The notes below the pieces were generated by a model that was given only the letters and a program-made list of their open reading frames with translations, was not told the DNA's origin and searched no databases. Made by a program: the position numbers and the translations under genes. DNA of 64,000 nucleotides from a bacterium A37T11 (lineage in GTDB: Bacteria; Bacteroidota; Bacteroidia; Sphingobacteriales; Sphingobacteriaceae): contig FOBR01000028.1 in the NCBI GenBank assembly GCA_900109895.1, positions 1-64,000 of the forward strand, written 5' to 3'. Below are positions 54,613 to 61,836 of this stretch, piece after piece (within the stretch, counting starts at the first letter, position 1; each line of letters starts with the position of its first letter).

Positions 54613-56101
54613 AACGGCAGAAACCCCCATCAAAAGGAGCCGCAAATTTTTAGGCCCTGAATATTTCCGGAAAGAAGATCAGGCTTACCATTTATTGCCT
54701 TTTCGGTTCATGCGGCTCAACGAAGAAAAGGAAATCCTGGTCAACGATCTCGGTGAATACCTAATCAGCCCCAATGGAACTGCCGCACAGGTCATCCGGA
54801 AAGAGGTTGACCCGATAAGCCAGGAAACGCTTTATGCAGATCTGCTCAGCGGCTTCTTCATTAGCGAAACCCCCATTCCTCCATTGTTGGAGGTCATGGC
54901 CACCCGTTACCGCACCAAAAAATCATTTCTTGACCGCTTCACGTCCTTACACATCTTTGTCATTACCCTGCGTTGCGAGCATACTTGCCATTACTGCCAG
55001 GTCTCGCGGGTCAGTGAAGATAAAAATGCGTTTGACATGAGCCGCCAACACATCGACAAGGGCATCGCCCTCATGATGCAGTCACCGAATCCGCACCTCA
55101 CGATGGAATTCCAGGGAGGCGAGGCACTCCTGGCGTTTGACAACATTGTCTACGCAGTAGAGCAGACCAAGCAACAGGCACTCCTCCACGAAAAGAAAAT
55201 AACTTACGTCATTTGTACGAACCTTGCACCCATAACAGAAACGATGCTGGCTTACTGCAAGGACAACGACATCCTGATCTCCACTTCGCTTGACGGGCCG
55301 GAATACGTCCATAACCCCAACCGGCATAAAAAAGGAAAAGACAGCTATCAGCTAGCACTGAAGGGCATTCAACAATGCCGGGAAACATTAGGCAATGACC
55401 AAGTGTCTGCCTTGCTCACCACCTCCACCTTGTCGCTGGATTATCCGCTTGAAATCGTGGACGAATACCACCATCAGGGCTTTAACAGCATTTTTCTGCG
55501 CTCCATCAGCCCCTTCGGCTTTGCCGTGCGGAACGAAAAGAAAAACAAATACGATACCGGGCGTTTTCTGGAGTTTTATAAAACGGCATTGGACCGTATC
55601 ATCCACTATAACCTGGATGGTCATTTCTATCGGGAGGACTATGCCACCATTATCCTCAAGAAAATACTTACCCCGTTCCCGGTCGGTTATGTTGACCTGC
55701 AATCACCGGCCGGCATCATCAATAACGTCATCGTGTTTAACTACGATGGAAAAGTATATGCCTCCGATGAAGCGCGCATGTTGGCAGAAATGAAAGATGA
55801 GACCTTTTTACTCGGGCACTTAGATGAACACCGTTACGACGAGATCTTCTATGGCGAAAAAGCCCTTGCATTTACAGCCGCAAGTATCAATGAATCCCTG
55901 CCCGGCTGTTCAGAATGTGCTTTCCAGCCCTACTGCGGTGCCGATCCGGTTTTTAATCATGCCACACAGGGCGACATTTACGGTTACCGCCCTACCAGTG
56001 CATTCTGCCAAAAAAACATGGAGATCATCCGGCACCTGTTCTTACTGATGGACAGCGATAAGCGCATAGAGAAAATATTTCACTCTTGGGTCAATAGCTA
56101 A
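54605..56101 (+). CDS. hxsB: His-Xaa-Ser system radical SAM maturase HxsB
   Basis: A 498-residue radical SAM/SPASM-type enzyme. The ATG at 54605 is chosen because it overlaps hxsD by 8 bp. The [4Fe-4S] cluster ligands are in TLRCEHTCHYCQ (Cys124, Cys128, Cys131). A C-terminal Cys-rich SPASM-like region reads GCSECAFQPYCGADPVFN ... FCQKNMEI, for auxiliary clusters. By analogy to peptide-modifying radical SAM proteins it probably acts on the HxS repeats of HxsA; the chemistry is not shown by the sequence. Confidence 0.92.
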   Translation: MIKTAETPIKRSRKFLGPEYFRKEDQAYHLLPFRFMRLNEEKEILVNDLGEYLISPNGTAAQVIRKEVDPISQETLYADLLSGFFISETPIPPLLEVMATRYRTKKSFLDRFTSLHIFVITLRCEHTCHYCQVSRVSEDKNAFDMSRQHIDKGIALMMQSPNPHLTMEFQGGEALLAFDNIVYAVEQTKQQALLHEKKITYVICTNLAPITETMLAYCKDNDILISTSLDGPEYVHNPNRHKKGKDSYQLALKGIQQCRETLGNDQVSALLTTSTLSLDYPLEIVDEYHHQGFNSIFLRSISPFGFAVRNEKKNKYDTGRFLEFYKTALDRIIHYNLDGHFYREDYATIILKKILTPFPVGYVDLQSPAGIINNVIVFNYDGKVYASDEARMLAEMKDETFLLGHLDEHRYDEIFYGEKALAFTAASINESLPGCSECAFQPYCGADPVFNHATQGDIYGYRPTSAFCQKNMEIIRHLFLLMDSDKRIEKIFHSWVNS

Positions 56102-57231
56102 TGGAACTGAAAACAAAGGGAAAGGCAGCAAGTGTAACTGAGCCCATGGTGGTTCGCGTTACCAGGAATCCTGAAAAGATCGATAGCCATACCGCTTTAT
56201 TGGCGGACGATTATCTTCCAGGCAATCTTGAAAATTTCAGGGCCGTGCTCAGCTCGCTTGATCTAACCGGGTTCCCCATCAGCCAGCCGCATGTACACGG
56301 TATCAAGTCCACATCTCACCTAGCAGAAGGAGATATTGTCGCCATCAATACCGATGGCGTCATCAATACCTTGTATCGGGTTAACTCCCATCACAATTTT
56401 CTGCTGGCCACAGAGCGTTGCAACAGTAATTGCCTCATGTGTTCACAGCCACCGCGAGACCGGGAAGATGTGTATTACCTCCATATGCTCCATCGACAGC
56501 TTATTCCACTTATCCCCAAAGACTGCAAAGAATTAGGGATAACCGGTGGAGAACCCACCTTGATGGGCAACCTGTTTTTTGAGCTATTGGAGCAACTTAA
56601 AACTGAGCTTCCCGAAACGGACCTGCACTGTTTAACCAATGGGAGGGCATTCGCGTGGAATAATCTGGCAGACAAACTGGGTAAGATGCAATTGGATCGG
56701 CTCATGCTGGGTATCCCACTCTATTCAGACTACTATAGGGAACACGATTACATCGTCCAGGCCAAGGATGCTTTTCATCAAACTATTCAGGGGCTGTATC
56801 ATTTGGCCGCCAATAAGCAGCGGATCGAAATCCGTATTATTTTGCAAAAACAGTCCATTCCGCGCCTGGTAAAGTTGGCCAAATTCATCTATAAAAATTT
56901 GCCCTTTGTAGAACACGTGGCCTTTATGGGCCTCGAACACCAAGGTTATACACCCCGTAATATGGATCAGCTCTGGATTGACCCGGTGTATTACATGGAA
57001 GAACTGGGAGAGGCCGTGGAGTTCCTATCCCATAAACAACTGAACGTATCCATCTACAACAGTCAGCTTTGCCTGCTGCCCAGGGAACTCTGGCCCTATA
57101 GCCGCAAGTCTATTTCAGATTGGAAGAATATATACGTGGATGAATGTAAAAGCTGTTCTGTGTTTGATCAGTGTGGTGGATTGTTTGTTTCAGGGGAGAA
57201 GGTGCATAGTGAATTTCTAAAGGCAATTTAA
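56101..57231 (+). CDS. hxsC: His-Xaa-Ser system radical SAM maturase HxsC
   Basis: A 376-residue radical SAM protein. Cluster motif TERCNSNCLMCSQPP (Cys107, Cys111, Cys114); GITGGEPTLMGN follows with the SAM-binding GGEP. The C-terminus has Cys pairs (DECKSCSVFDQCGG) for another cluster. Its ATG shares one base with the hxsB stop (TAATG). It pairs with HxsB in all known His-Xaa-Ser loci. A decayed duplicate of its middle lies at 40.8 kb. Confidence 0.92.
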   Translation: MELKTKGKAASVTEPMVVRVTRNPEKIDSHTALLADDYLPGNLENFRAVLSSLDLTGFPISQPHVHGIKSTSHLAEGDIVAINTDGVINTLYRVNSHHNFLLATERCNSNCLMCSQPPRDREDVYYLHMLHRQLIPLIPKDCKELGITGGEPTLMGNLFFELLEQLKTELPETDLHCLTNGRAFAWNNLADKLGKMQLDRLMLGIPLYSDYYREHDYIVQAKDAFHQTIQGLYHLAANKQRIEIRIILQKQSIPRLVKLAKFIYKNLPFVEHVAFMGLEHQGYTPRNMDQLWIDPVYYMEELGEAVEFLSHKQLNVSIYNSQLCLLPRELWPYSRKSISDWKNIYVDECKSCSVFDQCGGLFVSGEKVHSEFLKAI

Positions 57232-57324
57232 CTCAGTTAATTATGATTAAAATATTGGTAGTAATTTTCTTAAGGTCTTACCACAACGCGGTGCCCCTGT
57301 AAATAGTAGCAGCACCTATGCCTA

Positions 57325-58740
57325 TTAATACTCAACTAACCCCAATTCTTCCAGCCGTATGGCCATTGCTTCTACTGAAACGTTAAACACATCCGCAAGA
57401 GATTTAAATGTAATGCCGGCAAAATACTCTGCCTTTGCTAGTTTTCGGGACAAACCTCGCAGACTCCTGCATTCGGCTTTCAGTTGACTGGGACTGCCTT
57501 GAATTAAATTGAAAGCATTGCTTTCATCGATAACAAACTTGTCCGTTAAAAAGAACGTTTGAAAAATCTCATTTATTTGTTTTCTAGGCATTAAAAAGTA
57601 CGACGCAAATTTATCCGCCTGGAGTTCCTGTGGATTTCTCCGCCCCTTTGATTCTCCGCCATCTACGGGAATATCGCGGTGCAATACTGATTGGTTATGT
57701 AGTATTGCATGTCCTAGTTCGTGAGCGGCGGTAAATGCCATTACTTGCGGAGAAAAATCATTTGAAATTAGGACCAATTTCTTTTGTTGGTCTATTATTC
57801 CCGCTACTTCAGACATTTCTGTTTGATTACCATTTAGGCCTAGTTCATTTGAATATAAATAGTCATATCCCAAAACTTTTTTAAACAAGACGTCTGGGAT
57901 TAATATCTGTAAGGGATTGGTGGGGGCATTTTTTGACCAAATTTTGTCGCGGTGCTTCCAAACTAACCGCTGTAGCTGGGTTGCATAATTTTCAACATCT
58001 GCATTCGACATTTTTTTGTTTGATTTTGATTGCTTAAGAAGCATGTTCACATCTTTGTAGAGATGCGCTTTTTTATCAACCTCCGATTCTAAAGCCTCAA
58101 TTTTGGAGGCGGCTATCAAACTTAACTCCCCGAAATGGCTCTTTAATTGACTCGACTGTGATCTTGCGTTTTCGATCCAATCATATTCATCACTTCCAAA
58201 TGATAACAGATTTAATTGTACGATTGATAGACAGCCGCCGAGAGCCGCAACGGCTCCGCTTAGGGCAACCTGAGAGTCCCCCCTTGCGGTTTTAAAAGCG
58301 TTGTCAAAAACAAATCCTGCGATTTGGGCTAGCTCAACGCTCAGGCTTGCAATGCTAAGAGGTATCTCAACAGCAATTTTGAGATCGCCTAACGCTTGGC
58401 GTGCCAGTCTAGCCTTTTTTACCGGGTTTTTCTCAAGATCCCGCGCCTGCCGCGACTTTATTGTTTTATCGAATTGCACAGCGTCTTCACAGAAGAGCTT
58501 TGTCAGTTCGGGAAAAATACGATCTTCTATAGCGGCATTCATATCTAAGAGTTTTGGTAAACACCCAGCATAATTTGGTCGCCTTTTTTCTTCATTAGTC
58601 AAACTAATAACCGTTACCAGCAGCTTTGCTGATATCATGCCTTGAAAAGCAGCAGCGCTTCCAGAACCAGGTTTGTGGTTTCCAGCCCCAAATTTCCTCA
58701 GAAGTTCCTCAGTAGAGATGTCAAGTAATTTAGTATCCAT
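57325..58740 (-). CDS. FTCD_C-like cyclodeaminase/cyclohydrolase - ImmA/IrrE metallopeptidase fusion
   Basis: A 471-residue two-domain protein. Residues about 5-205 resemble the formiminotransferase cyclodeaminase C-terminal (FTCD_C/FchA) fold: GAGNHKPGSGSAAAFQGMIS and ARGDSQVALSGAVAALGG. A linker follows, then an ImmA/IrrE zinc peptidase (about 260-471) with AAHELGHAILH (HELGH residues 340-344) and QELQADKFASYFLMP, the third ligand region, and a C-terminal helix-turn-helix-like VFNVSVEAMAIRLEELGL. I prefer ATG 58740 over the TTG 12 bp upstream. ImmA/IrrE peptidases usually cleave repressors; a fusion to an FTCD_C fold is unusual. Confidence 0.85.
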   Translation of the reverse strand: MDTKLLDISTEELLRKFGAGNHKPGSGSAAAFQGMISAKLLVTVISLTNEEKRRPNYAGCLPKLLDMNAAIEDRIFPELTKLFCEDAVQFDKTIKSRQARDLEKNPVKKARLARQALGDLKIAVEIPLSIASLSVELAQIAGFVFDNAFKTARGDSQVALSGAVAALGGCLSIVQLNLLSFGSDEYDWIENARSQSSQLKSHFGELSLIAASKIEALESEVDKKAHLYKDVNMLLKQSKSNKKMSNADVENYATQLQRLVWKHRDKIWSKNAPTNPLQILIPDVLFKKVLGYDYLYSNELGLNGNQTEMSEVAGIIDQQKKLVLISNDFSPQVMAFTAAHELGHAILHNQSVLHRDIPVDGGESKGRRNPQELQADKFASYFLMPRKQINEIFQTFFLTDKFVIDESNAFNLIQGSPSQLKAECRSLRGLSRKLAKAEYFAGITFKSLADVFNVSVEAMAIRLEELGLVEY

Positions 58741-58766
58741 GCTTGTAAACAATTCAAATGCAATAT

Positions 58767-58798
58767 CAAAAGTACATCTTATAATTTATAAATAACAA
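58767..58798 (-). promoter_or_regulatory. Promoter of the FTCD_C-ImmA fusion gene
   Basis: Minus strand TACTTTTG (58774-58767) fits the -7 element, 26 bp from the ATG. A TTG lies at 58798-58796 with a 21-bp spacer, slightly longer than usual. Confidence 0.45.
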
Positions 58799-58842
58799 AG
58801 TTTGATGTCGCGCTAATAAATCTTTCTCTAAAATCAACAAAA

Positions 58843-58891
58843 GGAAGCACCAGCCGTTCAGCCGACGCTCCTTTATTCCAACCGTGCTTCC
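58843..58891 (-). terminator. Hairpin after the DUF2188 gene
   Basis: An 8-bp stem (58843-58850 with 58884-58891) enclosing a 33-nt loop, with a short T run on the minus strand, immediately past the DUF2188 stop. Confidence 0.45.
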
Positions 58892-58897
58892 ATTCGC

Positions 58898-59119
58898 TTA
58901 TCCCTTTGGAGGATGAGGATCATTTCCGTAACTATCCCGGTCGCGAATCTGGCCGTTGGGCCGATGAATGAATAGTTCGGATTGCTGATTCCTCGAAATC
59001 TCCCTGGCTATATTTATAGCCTCGCTCTGGGTAGAGGTTATCACCGTTACACGGCTATTGCCTTCACCACGTACCGCCCAATTCCCGTTGTGCGGTACTA
59101 CATGTTGATTTTTTGCCAT
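58898..59119 (-). CDS. DUF2188 domain protein
   Basis: A 73-residue protein of the DUF2188 family: HVVPHNGNWAVRGEGNSR, then TQSEAINIAREISRNQQSEL and FIHRPNGQIRDRDSYGNDPH, the standard order and length. It may be a small nucleic-acid- or protein-binding domain; role unknown. It lies 21 bp downstream of a 38-codon gene on the same strand, with a shared promoter ahead. Confidence 0.85.
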   Translation of the reverse strand: MAKNQHVVPHNGNWAVRGEGNSRVTVITSTQSEAINIAREISRNQQSELFIHRPNGQIRDRDSYGNDPHPPKG

Positions 59120-59140
59120 CTTGTGTTTTTGTTTAATAAA

Positions 59141-59257
59141 TTATTTACCCTTTTTAGTGACCGTTTGCTTGTACGTGGTCTTTGGATTGCTCTTAACGGT
59201 TGAGTCTTTAACAAACCTACCGCTTATCGCACTCTTGTTTACCTTTGTTGTTCCCAT
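59141..59257 (-). CDS. Small basic protein (38 residues), DUF2188 partner
   Basis: A 38-residue basic protein beginning MGTTKVNKSAISGRFVKDST and ending TVTKKGK. I know of similar short proteins beside DUF2188 genes in Bacteroidota. It has no membrane segment, is Ser/Thr/Lys rich and probably disordered or a nucleic-acid contact. A promoter with a 20-bp spacer lies 79 bp upstream. Confidence 0.7.
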   Translation of the reverse strand: MGTTKVNKSAISGRFVKDSTVKSNPKTTYKQTVTKKGK

Positions 59258-59335
59258 TGCCTTATACCCTCTTTCATTTTTGAACTTTTTAGTTGAACAA
59301 TTATTTATAGACTATCATTATTAAACTAATAAGTG

Positions 59336-59366
59336 CAAATTTATGTGAAAATATTTTTAAATTCAA
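59336..59366 (-). promoter_or_regulatory. Promoter of the small protein/DUF2188 pair
   Basis: Minus strand TTG (59366-59364), 20-bp spacer, TAAATTTG (59343-59336). It is divergent from a toxin-antitoxin promoter about 12 bp to the right. Confidence 0.55.
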
Positions 59367-59377
59367 CTTATTCGTTT

Positions 59378-59385
59378 TACATTTG
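59378..59385 (+). promoter_or_regulatory. -7 element of the toxin-antitoxin operon
   Basis: TACATTTG fits TAnnTTTG on the plus strand; no good -33. It is 149 bp before the toxin start, so the leader includes the repeats listed next. Confidence 0.4.
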
Positions 59386-59411
59386 TACACACGAAAGCGA
59401 TGAAAGATACT

Positions 59412-59477
59412 TATCACTTTGTGATAGTGGAGATTAAGAGTTTTCAACATGTGGATAACTTGTCACGGATAAGTTGT
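59412..59477 (+). promoter_or_regulatory. Candidate antitoxin operator
   Basis: The palindrome TATCAC-TTT-GTGATA (59412-59426) is followed by direct repeats GGATAACTTGT (59453-59463) and GGATAAGTTGT (59467-59477), 10 of 11 bases alike and 14 bp apart. AACTT/AAGTT also forms an inverted pair. TGTGGATAA (59450-59458) equals a DnaA-box consensus. They lie between promoter and toxin start, as expected for an autoregulated toxin-antitoxin operon. Confidence 0.45.
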
Positions 59478-59533
59478 TTATTTGCGAAGGGAAGGGGGTG
59501 ATGTTCGATGTATTCATTTAATTTATTCATGCA

Positions 59534-59890
59534 GTGGCAACGAAAGATGACGTTTCCCATTTCCTTCGGGATTTTTTTGCCAAACAGTTGGTGTTTGGCA
59601 TTGTTTTCAGGGACAGGCCCAAGAACGTACAGACGCTCTTAGATTTGGAAATTACCCCGGCACAGCGGACAAAAATCGTGGAGTCGATTACGCTCACAGA
59701 TTACAGCGAAGGCCCACTGGATGACCAGCTCCACGGAATAGCAGGCATGTGGGTATTTGGCAAAAGACATAAAAACAACGAACTATATATAAAAATATCT
59801 ATGGGGGTATCAAGCAATCCGGTTATCTGCATATCGTTCCATGCAGCCGAGCACCCCATCCATTATCCTTTTAAAAAGGAAAATATATGA
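59534..59890 (+). CDS. MqsR-like type II toxin
   Basis: A 118-residue protein starting at GTG; an in-frame stop lies upstream, so no longer form is possible. The blocks TLTDYSEGPLDDQ, MWVFGKRHK, ELYIKISMG and SFHAAEHPIHYPF match a toxin family annotated as MqsR-like (BECR-type RNase fold). It would cleave mRNA when free; the partner is encoded next, overlapping by ATGA. The family name is from memory, and DUF4258-like is an alternative. Confidence 0.7.
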   Translation: MATKDDVSHFLRDFFAKQLVFGIVFRDRPKNVQTLLDLEITPAQRTKIVESITLTDYSEGPLDDQLHGIAGMWVFGKRHKNNELYIKISMGVSSNPVICISFHAAEHPIHYPFKKENI

Positions 59891-60903
59891 ACAGTCCAAT
59901 CACAGGAAAAAAAATGAAGATCGTCCGCGAGGCGGACACGTTAACATTTCGCAAGGAAACGTTCCCTGTCGTATACCATTATTACCTATGCGAAGACAGC
60001 GGAGAGCGGTTTACCGACGAACAGTTGGATACGGTTAATATGGTACAGGTCACCAACCAATACCGCGAGAAGTATGGAATCCCATTCCCGGAGGAGATGC
60101 GGCAGATCCGTCAGCAGTATGGCATATCGGCCAGCAAAATGTCAGAAATACTGGGGCTTGGGGCCAATACCTACCGCTTGTATGAAAGCGGTGAAATGCC
60201 CACCGTTGCCAATGGGCGGCTTATCCTATCCGTACGCGACCCGGAGGAGTTCATCAAGCAGGTAACTGCCAGCAGCCATTTCCTGGGAGAGCGGGAGGTA
60301 AACAAGCTTATCGCTAAGGCAAAGACGTTGCTGGATGAGCGGAATATTGTGGCGCGTGACGAGCATCCAAAACAGATTGAGCTGCGGAATGACCCTCCTG
60401 GTTCATTTAATGGCTACCGCAGGCTCAGCCTTACCCGGATATCAAATGCCATTGCCTACTTTGACGAGCATATTGGGGACCTGTATAAAACCAAGCTAAA
60501 CAAACTGCTGTTCTACATGGATTTTTTGGCCTACCAGAAACACGGGCGCTCCATTAGCGGATTACCCTACCGTGCCATCCCTTTTGGCCCTGTGCCGGCA
60601 GAATATGGGCGGCTGTACGTGCGGCTTCAGGATGACGGGAAAATATCCGTGGAAGAAAAATATCGTAAGGACGATTCGTGTTCAGAAATTTACCATGCTG
60701 ATGTGCCTTTCGACGGCGATGAGTTCTCGGAAGGTGAGTTACAGGTCCTGCAATCCGTGGCCAAGCTCTTTAATGGCAAGAGCACAGGAGAAGTTAAAGA
60801 CCTCAGCCATGAAGAGCCTGCCTGGAAGGAAAACAAAGATGAGCGACAGCTGATCAGTTACCAGCAATATGCGTTTTGGGTTGGTGCGGGTTTGATTGAT
60901 TAA
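59887..60903 (+). CDS. MqsA-like antitoxin with HTH and Panacea domain
   Basis: A 338-residue protein. An N-terminal beta-strand region without the usual zinc cysteines of MqsA (only one Cys, in YYLCEDSGERF) is followed by a helix-turn-helix (IRQQYGISASKMSEILGLGA, about 74-95) and, in the C-terminal half, a Panacea/SocA-type (DUF4065-like) domain: KLNKLLFYMDFLAYQKHG, GLPYRAIPFGPVPAEYGRLY. Panacea domains are antitoxin modules in many toxin-antitoxin systems. It is the second gene of the pair. Confidence 0.82.
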   Translation: MNSPITGKKMKIVREADTLTFRKETFPVVYHYYLCEDSGERFTDEQLDTVNMVQVTNQYREKYGIPFPEEMRQIRQQYGISASKMSEILGLGANTYRLYESGEMPTVANGRLILSVRDPEEFIKQVTASSHFLGEREVNKLIAKAKTLLDERNIVARDEHPKQIELRNDPPGSFNGYRRLSLTRISNAIAYFDEHIGDLYKTKLNKLLFYMDFLAYQKHGRSISGLPYRAIPFGPVPAEYGRLYVRLQDDGKISVEEKYRKDDSCSEIYHADVPFDGDEFSEGELQVLQSVAKLFNGKSTGEVKDLSHEEPAWKENKDERQLISYQQYAFWVGAGLID

Positions 60904-60994
60904 TGCTGCAGCTAAGTAAGCATTCTCCCAACCCCCTGTTTTCCGGACTGCTCTATCGTCCTACCTTTGTCTCATACATATATAATTAAGCAGA

Positions 60995-61294
60995 ATGGAA
61001 GCGACCAACAATTTACAAACAGCGATGCGGGATCATTTTGACAACTGGCAATTGAGCGGGCTAAGCCAGATAGGCTACTGCAGCCTTCATGGCTTATCCT
61101 TTGCCAAGTTCAATTACTGGGTCAGGAAGTTTCGCGGAAAGCGGGATGCTGCCCCGGTACCCCAGTCAGGTTTTTTATCGGTATCCGTATCTTCTTTGGG
61201 GACTCCGATATTGGAAGTTACGCGCAAAGACGGGCAGGTACTCCGGTTTTACCGGGGAGCTGATGCAGGTTTTGTCAAATCACTTTTGGACTGA
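60995..61294 (+). CDS. tnpA: IS66 TnpA (helper protein)
   Basis: A 99-residue protein of the IS66 Orf1 type, with the N-terminal helix-turn-helix-like HFDNWQLSGLSQIGYCSLHGL and the WVRKFRG segment. Required for IS66 transposition together with TnpB and TnpC. Its stop overlaps the start of tnpB by one base. Confidence 0.88.
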   Translation: MEATNNLQTAMRDHFDNWQLSGLSQIGYCSLHGLSFAKFNYWVRKFRGKRDAAPVPQSGFLSVSVSSLGTPILEVTRKDGQVLRFYRGADAGFVKSLLD

Positions 61295-61836
61295 TGCTGT
61301 CTGTTTCACCGGCCTACCATTATTACATCTACCGCGGAATAACCGATTTCCGCTGCGGGATGGATTCCCTGAGCGGGATCGTTCGGCGGGAGCTGGACCG
61401 GGACCCGCTTGGGGGTGACATTTACATCTTCTTCAACCGCAAGCGCACGCAGGTAAAGCTGCTGCATTTCGAGGGTGACGGCTTTGCCCTGTACCAGAAG
61501 CGGCTGGAGGCAGGCACCTATGAGTTGCCTTCGGCAGAAGGGCCTGGTCAGGTATGCCTGAGCAGTGAAGAGCTGCTGCTGATCCTGCGGGGCATCCGGC
61601 TTAAAACACCGCAAGCGATTTTCCCTGCCCAAGAAAGCCTGATTTTTTCCACACCGGATTCCGTTATTTACCCCTGCAAGCTGCACGTACGCTGTGCAGG
61701 GGTACTTTTTAATGTCCGGAATGCTGTTTTCGGGGGTTTTCCACAAATCCTTATTTTTAGTGTTAATAACAAAATGGCCGGGTATAAGCCGGATAATACC
61801 GGCCGTTGTATTTTTGTGCTATGCCCGGATCAGTAG
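61294..61836 (+). CDS. tnpB: IS66 TnpB (Orf2) with extended C-terminus
   Basis: A 180-residue frame. The conserved TnpB part (IYRGITDFRCGMDSLSGIV, IFFNRKRTQVKLLHFEGDGF, ALYQKRLEAGTYELP) ends near residue 110, close to the usual family length of about 115. The remaining 60-70 residues read through what is normally a spacer and overlap tnpC by 16 bp; this tail is probably not functional. Confidence 0.85.
   Translation: MLSVSPAYHYYIYRGITDFRCGMDSLSGIVRRELDRDPLGGDIYIFFNRKRTQVKLLHFEGDGFALYQKRLEAGTYELPSAEGPGQVCLSSEELLLILRGIRLKTPQAIFPAQESLIFSTPDSVIYPCKLHVRCAGVLFNVRNAVFGGFPQILIFSVNNKMAGYKPDNTGRCIFVLCPDQ

Noticed and set aside
59450-59458. DnaA-box consensus that might mark a replication origin
   Set aside because: A single box without a cluster, AT-rich unwinding region or replication genes; better explained as part of the toxin-antitoxin leader.
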